Assembly (NCBI GenBank): GCA_003202005.1
Contig: QJJF01000002.1
Span: 558,001-622,000 of the forward strand
DNA length: 64,000 nucleotides
Direction: 5' to 3'
Source: Williamsia faeni
GTDB taxonomy: Bacteria > Actinomycetota > Actinomycetes > Mycobacteriales > Mycobacteriaceae
A program made the translations under genes and the position numbers. Shown piece after piece: positions 8,206 through 17,078 of this stretch. The notes beneath the pieces are model-generated. The model did no database searches, was not told the DNA's origin, and worked only from the letters and a program-made list of their open reading frames with translations. Numbering within the stretch: the first letter of the stretch is position 1; each line of letters begins with the position of its first letter.

Positions 8206-9810
8206 TCAGGTGTGCGGCCCCGCGTTCGACGGAGACTGCCCGCTTCGAAGACTCGCAACTATCTGCTGGGCCGCCACCGATTGCGGATCGAGCTCTTCGG
8301 CCGTGAGAGTCCACTCCAGCCCGACCCACGGGTCGTGGGCAAGCGCATGATCGGTCACCGGTAGCACCAGCGTCGTGTCGGCGATCGCTGCCACCAGCGG
8401 ATCACCGTCGTGCTCGTCGAGTGAGCCGGCGAACACGAACGACCAGCCCAACCGGATTCCACGATCAACAATGCGCAGGAGTCGCGCGAGGTCGGCGTGT
8501 TCCCAGCCGAACGGCAGATCCGCGATGACCACCACCCGCACACCGAAGGCATCATCGTTTCCTCGGTCATCGGGGCCGGCCTGCAACGCCATCATGTTCA
8601 GATCGATGGCCGACTCGAGCACGTCGAGACGAGGGGCGACGGCGTCGGGGGTGGTCACGGGAGGCGCCAACAGCAGCGGTGCCAGGAGGTCGGTCAGCGC
8701 CGTGAGCTTCCCGGTGAGATCCAGGATGTCGATGGTGACACCGTCGCCGAATGCCGCGGAAAATGTTCGTGCGGCCGTGACCAATCGCACTGTCAACGAC
8801 GTGACCACCGCGACCACCGATTGACCGGTCTCGAGCACCCACAGCGGCCGTGGCACCGGCGTCGGTACGCAGTAGGGGAGGCGTAGCTCTCCGCGCTCTG
8901 GTGCCGACAGGTCTGCCAGTCGCAAACCACTTCCGGTGTGACCGCCGGCCCGCGACCATGCCGGCGACTGCCACGACGCCATCGCCGGAGGCAATTGCGG
9001 GTCGAGCGCCGCAAGCTCGTCCATCAGGACTCGGGAGTCGGAGTCGAACCGCTCCCGTGCCGCCGTCACCAGATCGTCGCATCGCTTCTGCGCGGACTCC
9101 CGGCGGCGGGCCACCTCAGGTGAGTTGCGCTGCGACGCATCGGACAACGTATCGGCGAGTTCCCGATCGAGGCGATCGTGGGCGAATCGTTCAGATTGGA
9201 CAAAACCCGCCGCCGAGCGGGCCGCGTCCTCGAAGATAACGTGCGCTCGCTCGATCGCAGCCCCGTAATCCGTTCCCAGCGGGGTCATCTCGGGCGGGAG
9301 ATCGTGAGAGGCAGGGACAGTACCCGGAGTCTCGTCGACTTCGACGCCATGGCTGGTCAGCAATTGCGCCAGACCACCGAGGTAGCCCTGGCCCAGCGCG
9401 CGCACTTTCCACAGACCGGATCGCTGGTACAGCTCGAAACACAGCAGTGCGGTCTCGCCGAGGTTCGGTCGCAACGACAGCCCGAATGTCGACGACCCCA
9501 CGCTGCCGGTCAGTTCCGCACGCATCCCCGACATCGCGAGTTCCACAGGGACGTCATCGAATCCGACTGCGCACAGCACACGTGCACCCGGCCGCAGGGT
9601 GTCGAGATCGATCGACAACTGCCCGTCGGACAGCGTGATACCGGGTGTTGTCGGCTGGTTGAAGAAAACAACGTCATCCGAGTCGGATACCTGAAGCCGG
9701 TCATCGACAACGAGCCCGACGACATCGACGTCGAAACCCGTTGCCGTGACCGAAAACTTCAGGGCATGTTCACCGGCCGGAGCATTCTGACCGGCGACCA
9801 GCTCATTCAT
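8206..9810 (-). CDS. TerD domain fused to a degenerate FtsK/HerA-like ATPase domain
   Basis: This is a 534-residue protein. Residues 1 to about 170 form a TerD calcium-binding stress-protein domain (FFNQPTTPG, LRPNLGETALLCFELYQRSGLWKVRALGQGY). A helical linker to about residue 290 follows. The C-terminal region contains ADLPFG and LLRIVDRGIRLGWSFVFAGS, which recall the Walker B and following strand of FtsK/HerA ATPases. I find no intact Walker A (GxxGxGKS/T), so nucleotide hydrolysis is doubtful. The start is ATG 9810, preceded by a GGGAGGA ribosome site; upstream codons to 9837 are probably untranslated. It is the last gene of the ter operon, 37 bases after the TerD-TerD gene. The C-terminal assignment is tentative. 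Confidence 0.75.
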   Translation of the reverse strand: MNELVAGQNAPAGEHALKFSVTATGFDVDVVGLVVDDRLQVSDSDDVVFFNQPTTPGITLSDGQLSIDLDTLRPGARVLCAVGFDDVPVELAMSGMRAELTGSVGSSTFGLSLRPNLGETALLCFELYQRSGLWKVRALGQGYLGGLAQLLTSHGVEVDETPGTVPASHDLPPEMTPLGTDYGAAIERAHVIFEDAARSAAGFVQSERFAHDRLDRELADTLSDASQRNSPEVARRRESAQKRCDDLVTAARERFDSDSRVLMDELAALDPQLPPAMASWQSPAWSRAGGHTGSGLRLADLSAPERGELRLPYCVPTPVPRPLWVLETGQSVVAVVTSLTVRLVTAARTFSAAFGDGVTIDILDLTGKLTALTDLLAPLLLAPPVTTPDAVAPRLDVLESAIDLNMMALQAGPDDRGNDDAFGVRVVVIADLPFGWEHADLARLLRIVDRGIRLGWSFVFAGSLDEHDGDPLVAAIADTTLVLPVTDHALAHDPWVGLEWTLTAEELDPQSVAAQQIVASLRSGQSPSNAGPHT

Positions 9811-9847
9811 CTGGCGTTGTTCCTCCCGGACCCGCACACCGGCGGGT

Positions 9848-11137
9848 CTATTTCATGAAGTCGTTCGACAGAAAACGCTGCAGCTGCGGCAATGCCTCGC
9901 CGGCATGGCGAGCCGTGATTCCTTCGCCGATCGCCTGGAGCTTCCAGACCCCGCCTTCGCGGAAGACTTTTGCCATCACGACGCCGGTGAAAGCCATGCC
10001 GCCGGCGAGGGTGTAACGAGCCAGTTCGGAGTTGGTCGTCTGGTCCACAAGACGGCAGAACGCGTTGGCGACCTGTTCAAAGGTCTGACCCCGGTACGAG
10101 GTGACGATGAAGATGAGAGCGTTGACGTGTATCGGCACCCGTGTCAGATCAACGGTGACCACCTCGTCATCGCCCTCGCCGGCACCGGTGAGGTTGTCAC
10201 CGAGGTGGCGGATCGAACCGTCCTTCGACGTCAGCTGGCCGTAGTAGACGACGTCGGCCGCCTGGGTGTCGGCGAACATGACCACCGAGGCGTCCAGATC
10301 GATGTCGGGGCTGCGGTTGCCGAACATCTTCTTGACCACCACGGGATCCCAGCCGAGACCCATCTGGATGTTGGTGAGCGCGACACCGCCGTCCTTGTTC
10401 AGCGAAACGCGTTGTCCCTTACTCAAACTGACCGGCTGGCCCTTTCGCAGGCTGACCTCCGGCCGGCCGGCCGGAGCTGCCGGCGGCTGCGGTGGAGAGT
10501 ACGCGGCGGCAGGCGCAGCCGGCGCGGCCTGCGGCGGTCGCGAGTAGCTCGGCGCCGGCTGCTGCGGCGGGTAACTGGGTGCCGACGGTGTCGGTGCGGG
10601 CGGCACGGGTGCAGGAGGAGTCGCTACCGGCGGGGTCGCTGTGGGTGCGTCGTCCACCGAAACGCCGTGATCGGTGACCAGCGCGGCAAATCCACCCGCG
10701 TAACCCTGGCCGACGGCGCGAACCTTCCAGTCGCCGCCGCGGCGGTAGACCTCGAGCGCGATCACGATCGACTCCGTGCCCAGACCCTCGACGCGGTACT
10801 CGTACAACGGCTGTCCACCGGACAGGACACGCGCGACCGGGGGCGCGACAGCTCCGAAGGTGCCACTGTCGAGAGTGATGACCGCACGAACCACCGCGAT
10901 ATCGGCGGGCACCGAACCCAGCACGATCGAGAGGGTGCCGATGCCCGCACCCGTCTGCAGGGTGACGCCCGGCCCCGAAGGCTGGTTGTAGAAGACGAAG
11001 TCGGCGTCGGTCCGGACCTTGAGACTATCGGTGACCAGCAACGCCGAGAGGTCACCGGCAGCCGCCAGATCGACGGTGATGTCCACCGTCGATGCATTGA
11101 GCGGACCGTTTTGCCCCTTGACCAGAGTTGTTGTCAT
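9848..11137 (-). CDS. Tandem TerD-domain protein with Pro/Ala-rich linker
   Basis: This 429-residue protein has two TerD domains, at about residues 1-170 and 235-429. They are joined by a roughly 60-residue Pro/Ala/Ser-rich linker. The second domain keeps the acidic motifs thought to bind calcium (DIDLDASVV and GAGEGDDEVV). The first lacks a clear DLDAS motif, so it may be structural only. A short repeat-like segment (LRKGQPVSLSKGQRVSLNKDG) opens domain 2. ATG 11137 shares one base with the TGA of the upstream HAD gene, implying coupled translation; the GTG at 11140 is an alternative. TerD proteins act in tellurite, phage and membrane-stress phenotypes, but the mechanism is unresolved. Confidence 0.88.
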   Translation of the reverse strand: MTTTLVKGQNGPLNASTVDITVDLAAAGDLSALLVTDSLKVRTDADFVFYNQPSGPGVTLQTGAGIGTLSIVLGSVPADIAVVRAVITLDSGTFGAVAPPVARVLSGGQPLYEYRVEGLGTESIVIALEVYRRGGDWKVRAVGQGYAGGFAALVTDHGVSVDDAPTATPPVATPPAPVPPAPTPSAPSYPPQQPAPSYSRPPQAAPAAPAAAYSPPQPPAAPAGRPEVSLRKGQPVSLSKGQRVSLNKDGGVALTNIQMGLGWDPVVVKKMFGNRSPDIDLDASVVMFADTQAADVVYYGQLTSKDGSIRHLGDNLTGAGEGDDEVVTVDLTRVPIHVNALIFIVTSYRGQTFEQVANAFCRLVDQTTNSELARYTLAGGMAFTGVVMAKVFREGGVWKLQAIGEGITARHAGEALPQLQRFLSNDFMK

Positions 11138-12102
11138 CACCTGAGCCCTTCGTTGGGTATTGAATTGTCTGCCACGTCCGCACCTGTCGGCGCGATGGAC
11201 GGTATGTCCGTTTCAACGACGGACTCCATTGTGCCTGTCCGCTCTATCAGCCACTCCAGCATCTCCTCCGATGCCGCCAGACCGCTTCCGGTCGTGACCA
11301 CGACGTCAGGGTGCTGCCAATCGAGTTCTTCGAGCTCACCGTGCCGCGGTCGGATCGCGGCGTCGGACCCGACCAGCATCGGTTGATCCAGGACACCGTC
11401 GCCGGCAGCCAGACTCACTCGGGGCCACACGGACATCCGCCGGCGGACCTCTTCGACAGCGATGTGTTTGGTGATCGGATTCGGCATCACATAGATCTTC
11501 CGGCCCTGTCGGGAGACGTTCCAGCCGACCTCGGCGGCCCACCTGGCCCATGTCGGCACGACATCAGGCGGCAGCAAGTCGAGTTCGACGACCACGTAGC
11601 AGAACAGTCCGTCGGCGATGCGCAGTGTGCGTAGCCAGGGCGTGTCATGGGCGTCGCTGTCCAGTCGCCGGTAGACGTCGTCGATTCCGGCACCCAGGCT
11701 GCCGAGCAGTCCGGCCACATGCGTGGACCAGGCCTCGTCGGGTTCACCGTGGACCAGGATGTTGCCGCCATTGCTGGTGATCGCGAATTCCGGTGTACCC
11801 AAAGGTAATTCGATGCGACGGTACTGTTCGATGGTCCTCGTTGTCGTCGGTACGACCTGGGCTATCCGGTCGAGTTCGAGGAGCGACCCGATGGCGGCCT
11901 CCGACATGAACGACTGCGGTTTTCCCTGGTAGATCTCCACACATCGGGCCGCCGCCAGCAACGCCTCGGCACGCGAGGCATCCGGGGCGCCCTGGGTGAT
12001 CGCATTGGCCGAGTAGATCAGGGTCCGATCCATGTCCAGCGTCACCAATACCGGTGACCTGGTCAGCGATACCCGGCCAGTACTGCTCACGGTACTGCTC
12101 AC
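11137..12102 (-). CDS. HAD-superfamily phosphatase of the Ter biosynthetic module
   Basis: This 321-residue HAD-superfamily hydrolase carries motif I as LVTLDMDRTLIYS (nucleophile Asp near residue 23). Motif II is probably AITSNGG. The conserved Lys is near PNPITKHIAV, and the acidic motif IV region is LAAGDGVLDQPML. The shape resembles Cof/sucrose-phosphate-phosphatase-type HADs. In Ter clusters such a phosphatase is predicted to act on a phosphorylated sugar or nucleotide intermediate made by the adjacent phosphoribosyltransferases. The GTG start overlaps the preceding gene by four bases (GTGA), and the stop shares a base with the tandem TerD gene. Confidence 0.85.
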   Translation of the reverse strand: MSSTVSSTGRVSLTRSPVLVTLDMDRTLIYSANAITQGAPDASRAEALLAAARCVEIYQGKPQSFMSEAAIGSLLELDRIAQVVPTTTRTIEQYRRIELPLGTPEFAITSNGGNILVHGEPDEAWSTHVAGLLGSLGAGIDDVYRRLDSDAHDTPWLRTLRIADGLFCYVVVELDLLPPDVVPTWARWAAEVGWNVSRQGRKIYVMPNPITKHIAVEEVRRRMSVWPRVSLAAGDGVLDQPMLVGSDAAIRPRHGELEELDWQHPDVVVTTGSGLAASEEMLEWLIERTGTMESVVETDIPSIAPTGADVADNSIPNEGLR

Positions 12103-13232
12103 GAGACCTCTTTCACCAGGCCCACAGCGCTGTATGCCAGCTCCGGGACAACTTCGACGGGCACAGATCGAGCTTGCGCCAGTGCTCGAATATGCTCGTG
12201 CGCAGGATCATCGGCGTCCTGCACCAGGACACGCCAGGGCACCCGGCGAAGCAGGACCCGGGTCGTCTCACCCACACCGGGCTTCACAAAGTTCACCGAT
12301 GAGATCCCGTACTGCTCTCGAATGGACTCGACCGAGCGCCATCCCGACCAGGTCGGAGACCGGTCCGAGGACACGATGTCGGAGCATCGCTGCGTGGCCT
12401 CTGCTGCGGCGGAATCGAATTCGGCGGTGACGGCATCGAGGAGCACCGCCGACACGTCCTGGTCGATCAGTTCCGAGTAGAACTTCGCGCCGTGGAAGTC
12501 GTCCGGACCGATGAGTTCGTCGTTCAGGACAGTGCGCGAAACCAAGCCCGACACAGTCGAATTCAGGCATGCCGAGGCGATCAGGAAATCATCGCGGGTG
12601 CCGTAGGTGCGTACGCAGGAACCTGGATCGGCGAGGACCGCGAGGTCGGGGTTGAACCGGGGACCCCCGCCCTGCGCGAGCTCGTCCAGTGCAGCCGTGA
12701 GTTCCTTGGTGATCGCACCCTTGCCCGTCCAGCCGTCGACGAACACGACATTTTGGGGATCATGGTGTGCGGCCAGGTATCTCATGGCATTGGCGTCGAT
12801 TCCACGGTCCCGGACAATCGACACCGCATAGTGCGGCAGATCCAGCCCATGGCGGTACTGTGCCCATCGCCGCATCAGGACACCGACGGGTGTCCCGGCA
12901 CGGGCGAGCGAGACGAGAGCAACATCGGTACCCCGCTCGGCGAGCACCAGGTCGGTGACCGCTCCCACCGCGACAGCCAGCCGATGGGCACTCTCGCCGA
13001 GAACTCGATGAAAGAGTTCCTGATACGCGGCATCGGGCTGGAACTCCACCGGCAACGTTTCGGCGTAGTGCGCCAGTCCTGCCTGTATCTGCTGTTCTCG
13101 GGAAGCGACATCGACCTCGAGTGCCACATGCGACAGGTCTTTGAGGAGCCAGCGCACCTCATCGGGGTGGTAGCTGCCGAAAGCCGGTCCGACCAGTGGC
13201 ACGCCGAATCCGGTTTCCTGCGCCGCGCTCAC
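12099..13232 (-). CDS. Predicted phosphoribosyltransferase (StiP/PRTase_1) with C-terminal PELOTA-like domain
   Basis: This 377-residue protein belongs to the family annotated as cysteine protease StiP, which comparative analysis of Ter systems reinterpreted as a phosphoribosyltransferase. The N-terminal region (about 1-290) contains LVSLARAGTPVGVLMRRW and the PRPP-loop-like NVVFVDGWTGKGAITKEL. The C-terminal 80 residues look like the PELOTA_1 RNA-binding domain (VLVQDADDPAHEHIRALAQ). The GTG start overlaps the upstream PRTase-TRSP gene by four bases, and the stop overlaps the HAD gene likewise. The substrate is unknown. The protease name should not be taken as evidence of proteolysis. Confidence 0.82.
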   Translation of the reverse strand: MSAAQETGFGVPLVGPAFGSYHPDEVRWLLKDLSHVALEVDVASREQQIQAGLAHYAETLPVEFQPDAAYQELFHRVLGESAHRLAVAVGAVTDLVLAERGTDVALVSLARAGTPVGVLMRRWAQYRHGLDLPHYAVSIVRDRGIDANAMRYLAAHHDPQNVVFVDGWTGKGAITKELTAALDELAQGGGPRFNPDLAVLADPGSCVRTYGTRDDFLIASACLNSTVSGLVSRTVLNDELIGPDDFHGAKFYSELIDQDVSAVLLDAVTAEFDSAAAEATQRCSDIVSSDRSPTWSGWRSVESIREQYGISSVNFVKPGVGETTRVLLRRVPWRVLVQDADDPAHEHIRALAQARSVPVEVVPELAYSAVGLVKEVS

Positions 13233-14524
13233 TGCTGCCCCCGAGTCGCCCGCAGAGCGCGGTGGTCGGTGCCCGGAACAATCACCACGAGAACGTCATC
13301 GCCACCGCGGCGCAGGGTTTCGAGCAGTCCGTCCGGCGCGGTCAGTGCCACCGTGTCGGCGGGGGAGTCGACGACAACAACCAGCTGGGCGCCGGGGTGT
13401 TCGCGGGTTGCGTTGTACAGGAACCGATCCGGCGCGGCATCGGGTTCGGGCGCAATGAAGCGATATCCCCGACGAAGTGGGTAGCCCTTGTGGTCGATGA
13501 CGTGGGCCGGGGACCGGGTGGTGGTCTGGCTCAAGATCGGGGCTTCGACAACCGATGACAACTCACCGGCGATCCGCTGGGGCAAGTACATGAACTCCTC
13601 GTGTCCGATGACGATCACCGGACGGGCCGGGTCCAACACGGCAGCCACCTGCCCGGCGATCACGATCACGGCCTGATCGAATGCAGGCCAATCGCCATGA
13701 CCGAATCCGTACCGTCCACCATCGGGGACGTGTTCGGGCCACGACACCTCCAGCCGTTCGACGCGGCCGGGGCTACCGGGATGTTGCTGCGGTCCGGGCG
13801 GGAGCGCCACAACCTGCGCGGGCAGGTCGTCCGGGATGTGGGTGACACCTTGCGCGAGGCTGATGAACACGATATCGACGCCCATGTCGCGGGCCCGTTC
13901 CTGACACCGGGTCACGTCGCGGTCGGTGCGCATGTCGACCAGGGAAGCCACGATGTACAGCGATCGGTGATGCAACTCCTGCATCGAGCGGATGGCATCC
14001 AATGCCGTGGCGCCGGTGGATATCTCGTCGTCGACCAGCACCACCGGAAGGTCGGTGTGCAGGCTTTGCGGATCGGTGGGGACCACCAGGTGGTCGGTCG
14101 CGTGCGAATGACCTTCTTCGAAACGCGCGATCACCGGCACATCGGATTCGAACCGCCGGGTCGACTGCAAATAGTGCCCCGCACCCATCCGGTGAGCGAC
14201 GGCATGACCCAAACCCGTTGCCGTCTCGGCAAATCCGAACACAAGAGCATCAGTGGCACCGTGCTCATGCAACGCCGACGTGACCAGATCACCGAGATCC
14301 GCGGCCGCGGCAAAGATCACGGCGGGTGGCACCGGGATGTGTTTACCCAGCACGGTCGACACCCAGAGGTGTGCGCGCTTGGGGTTGCGACGGAGGCCGG
14401 ATCGCACCAGATCCTCGACGCGCCACCCGCGATGACCACTGACATGCTCGGCACGCAGCCCGAACTCCGATGTGGCATACGAAGTGACCGGCGCACTGAC
14501 CTGCCGGCTATCGGTTCCGCTCAC
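13229..14524 (-). CDS. Phosphoribosyltransferase with C-terminal TRSP domain (PRTase_2-TRSP)
   Basis: This 431-residue protein has an N-terminal type I phosphoribosyltransferase domain with a clear PRPP-binding signature, VVLVDDEISTGATALD, near residues 162-177. The following segment TLAQ-like region reads IVFISLAQGVTHIPDD. The C-terminal region carries the tetrapeptide that names the TRSP domain (TTTRSPAHVI, about residue 330) and the flanking pattern GHEEFMYLPQRIA. In Ter clusters this protein and the StiP/PELOTA protein are expected to build a nucleoside-like compound from PRPP. It starts with a GTG overlapping the lyase stop by four bases. Confidence 0.88.
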   Translation of the reverse strand: MSGTDSRQVSAPVTSYATSEFGLRAEHVSGHRGWRVEDLVRSGLRRNPKRAHLWVSTVLGKHIPVPPAVIFAAAADLGDLVTSALHEHGATDALVFGFAETATGLGHAVAHRMGAGHYLQSTRRFESDVPVIARFEEGHSHATDHLVVPTDPQSLHTDLPVVLVDDEISTGATALDAIRSMQELHHRSLYIVASLVDMRTDRDVTRCQERARDMGVDIVFISLAQGVTHIPDDLPAQVVALPPGPQQHPGSPGRVERLEVSWPEHVPDGGRYGFGHGDWPAFDQAVIVIAGQVAAVLDPARPVIVIGHEEFMYLPQRIAGELSSVVEAPILSQTTTRSPAHVIDHKGYPLRRGYRFIAPEPDAAPDRFLYNATREHPGAQLVVVVDSPADTVALTAPDGLLETLRRGGDDVLVVIVPGTDHRALRATRGQQ

Positions 14525-15780
14525 GGCTCCACCACCGATGCCAGCAGGTCGACAACACCGATCTCGGGTTGGAGGACACCGAATGCCTGCGCCCGGACGA
14601 GCGTCTTGTCAGCCCAATTACGGTGTGGGCGACGCTCATTCATCTTGTTCCGATAGGCCGACGGTTCGACACCTCCGGAATCGTCGACTCCGAGGATCGC
14701 GACGGCGTCGACGTACTCCTCGTGGGAGACTGCGCTCATCGCATGCACCACGTTCACGTGAGAGGGATGGATGACAGTCTTGCCCTGAAGTCCATTTGCA
14801 TGGTCGAGTACCAGTTCCCGCAGTAGTCCATCGAGGTCCCGGCTGACCAGGTGGGTGCGAAAACGCACCGCGTCGATCTGCTCGAATGGGGTGTGCCGCA
14901 GCAACGGCCGGAACATCCGGTCGTGGGTGTTGTAGTACTCCCAGACCGGTCCGGTGATGGTGAAGCCGGTGCCGTCCGTCCGTCCGAGGACATTGACGAT
15001 CGCGCCGATGACCTCGGCCACCGGCTGCACGTCGTAGATCGTGAGGTCGGGGTCCCGCCGGATTCCGAAGGCGCCACACATGTCGGTGGCGCCGATCCGA
15101 ACGGCGAGGATCTTCTCCCGATGCTTGCCGAGCAGGTCGCGAATGCTGCTCAGTGCCTGCATTCTGGACTCGAGGTGCAAAACCTCCGTGGACTCGATGA
15201 TCGGCATCGCGTACAGCATCCGGCCGGAATCTGCGATCGCGCCGTCGATCCGGTTCAGGTAGCCGTCGCCGCTGACGGCGGTGAACTTTGGCAGTACAAA
15301 TCCGGCGAGTATCCCGATCCCACGGTCCAGCCGTCCGAGCAGTTCGTCGATCTGTTCGGCAGTGCGGACCCGGACGAACAGCAACGGGACGCCGGCCGCT
15401 TGGTCGGCGAGGTCGTCGAGCGCTGCCACCAGGTTTGTCATCGCGGCGGCGACCTGATGGTCGGCGATCGCATCCTCGAGGTCGATGACCATCGATGTCG
15501 ACCCGTTGCGACCCTGCCTCAGAATCAATTCGGGCAGGCGATCCCGAATCGCGGGGATATACAGGGTGGCGCCTATCGCCACACTGAGAAGCTCTGGTGT
15601 CGAATCGACGTCGATCGTTTCGGGAAACCGGTGAAACAGGCGTTCGCGTTCGGCCTCGTCGAGCGCAGCGAAATGCTGGATATTTGCGGTGTCACTTGAG
15701 CTTTCACCGTTGTTTGGTTGTTGTTCACCTGCCTGCTCACGGTGGCCACTTTCACCGCCGGAGATGGCTTGTTTGATCAT
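14521..15780 (-). CDS. HpcH/HpaI (CitE-like) C-C bond lyase of the Ter cluster
   Basis: This 419-residue TIM-barrel enzyme belongs to the HpcH/HpaI aldolase/citrate lyase beta superfamily, in the C-C_Bond_Lyase branch found with Ter genes. Conserved pieces include SMVIDLEDAI (metal or substrate Asp/Glu), LLFVRVRTAEQID, FVLPKFTAVSG and ILAVRIGATDMCGAFGIRRD. An approximately 30-residue Asn/Gln/Ser-rich N-terminal tail is unusual and probably disordered. ATG 15780 overlaps the stop of the coiled-coil gene. Within the operon it could supply or trim the carbon skeleton attached to a ribose-phosphate intermediate; this role is inferred from context only. Confidence 0.85.
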   Translation of the reverse strand: MIKQAISGGESGHREQAGEQQPNNGESSSDTANIQHFAALDEAERERLFHRFPETIDVDSTPELLSVAIGATLYIPAIRDRLPELILRQGRNGSTSMVIDLEDAIADHQVAAAMTNLVAALDDLADQAAGVPLLFVRVRTAEQIDELLGRLDRGIGILAGFVLPKFTAVSGDGYLNRIDGAIADSGRMLYAMPIIESTEVLHLESRMQALSSIRDLLGKHREKILAVRIGATDMCGAFGIRRDPDLTIYDVQPVAEVIGAIVNVLGRTDGTGFTITGPVWEYYNTHDRMFRPLLRHTPFEQIDAVRFRTHLVSRDLDGLLRELVLDHANGLQGKTVIHPSHVNVVHAMSAVSHEEYVDAVAILGVDDSGGVEPSAYRNKMNERRPHRNWADKTLVRAQAFGVLQPEIGVVDLLASVVEP

Positions 15781-16985
15781 CAGCGTCGCGCCTCGTCCTT
15801 CATTTTGCTCACGACTCCGGTGACGAAGTCAGAGATGGTTCGCAGGTCGACCAGATAACCCCAGAAATCAGGATGTCGCCCGGTCAGTGCAGCAACAGCC
15901 CGGTCCACGCGCAACACCTGCGCATCGAGAACCGAACCCCATTGTTTGACCAACCCCAGGTTCACCGCAAGCAATTGCGCGTCTCGGATCTGAAAGCGCA
16001 CTCTACCGGCGGCCGCCGGTGGGTCCCTCCTTACGTCGCGAAGTTCATTCAGCCGATCGGTGACACCGTCCACGAGTTCCTCGGCGTCGGTGAGCACTTT
16101 CCGCGCGCGTTTGACCGCAGCCAAGGACGCTTCCGGATCCGATTCGAGTGTGGTTGCCGCGGTGTCGATTTCAGCAGCGGCCCGCACAAGGTCCTCGGCG
16201 CTTCGCCGGTCATGACCGATGAGATCTGCCGAACATGCAGCGCTGAACTCCCGCAGGAGCGCGGAGTACGCCTCGGGCATCCGCTCACTGCGATTGCGGA
16301 CCGCGGCGAGTCGCGTCCGCACCGACGCGAGCGCAGCACGGGCTTCCTTGTTCTTGCTCGGCGCCTCCGCGATTGCCTGTTGCAATTTCTTGATCGAGGC
16401 CTCCATCTGGGCGGTTCGCGCCTGCAACTCCGCCCTATCTCCGCCCTGCGAGACGTGTAGCTGAGCGGCCTCGAACTGCAGTCGAACCTGATCATGTTGC
16501 TGCACAGCATCTTTAACCGATCCGTAGCCCAGCTGGTCGGCCGACAAGGCGCTCAGCTGGTCGGCGAGCTGGTCGGATTCCCGGCGGACGCGGGCGGCTT
16601 CGTCCGGAATCGCGCCGTATGTGGATCGAGCATGCTCGATCTGGGTCGAATGCTGCTCATAGAAGCGGTCCAGCCGGTGTATCGACTCGGTGATCTGGTT
16701 CGACGTCCGCTGGTACTCCGCGAGAGGGGCGGTGGTATCCGCGCTGCTCAGCGCCAGATACTGATTGATGGTCTCGTAACACCCATCGCGGATCGGTGCG
16801 AATGCCCGGACGAGGTCGTCCGACAGGCCCAAGGTCGCCGCGGCATCGACGCCCTCGGCAAGAATCGACAACCGCTGATCGAGTTCCAGGAACCCGGAAA
16901 CCATGTCGTTTCGGGCATGGCTGATGGCGTCGGTGGGCCCGCCACCGACGTCACGGCTATCTCGTCGAAACCAGCGCCTGGCCAC
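15780..16985 (-). CDS. Coiled-coil protein of unknown function, first gene of the ter operon
   Basis: This 401-residue soluble protein has long Ala/Glu/Arg/Gln-rich helices with heptad character (about residues 30-300, for example ELQARTAQMEASIKKLQQAI). I recognise no catalytic motif. It begins with a basic MARRWFRRDSRD segment and ends in a compact C-terminal region with FWGYLVDLRTISDFVTGVVS. TelA/KlaA-type toxic-anion proteins are also long and helical and occur with Ter genes, so it may be their functional counterpart. I see no clear TelA match. GTG 16985 is the first start of a seven-gene minus-strand operon, with its promoter in the 240-base gap shared with terD. Confidence 0.75.
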   Translation of the reverse strand: MARRWFRRDSRDVGGGPTDAISHARNDMVSGFLELDQRLSILAEGVDAAATLGLSDDLVRAFAPIRDGCYETINQYLALSSADTTAPLAEYQRTSNQITESIHRLDRFYEQHSTQIEHARSTYGAIPDEAARVRRESDQLADQLSALSADQLGYGSVKDAVQQHDQVRLQFEAAQLHVSQGGDRAELQARTAQMEASIKKLQQAIAEAPSKNKEARAALASVRTRLAAVRNRSERMPEAYSALLREFSAACSADLIGHDRRSAEDLVRAAAEIDTAATTLESDPEASLAAVKRARKVLTDAEELVDGVTDRLNELRDVRRDPPAAAGRVRFQIRDAQLLAVNLGLVKQWGSVLDAQVLRVDRAVAALTGRHPDFWGYLVDLRTISDFVTGVVSKMKDEARR

Positions 16986-17078
16986 ACGCGCATCCTACTG
17001 GGAGCGTGGATTTCCGCCGCCCGAGGTGACCGGCAGAGCGTCGCCATGGCGGCGAGTGTCATTCGATCTGTGCATGTA

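Noticed and set aside
9905-11386. Long 493-codon open frame on the plus strand antisense to the TerD-TerD and HAD genes
   Set aside because: Composition (Arg/Gly/Asp/Val-rich, low complexity) and position opposite a family-confirmed gene mark it as a high-GC shadow frame.
12099-13232. Reading this gene as a cysteine protease because of the StiP family name
   Set aside because: The sequence shows a PRPP-loop-like segment and PELOTA-like tail, and genomic context is biosynthetic; no protease catalytic triad is evident.
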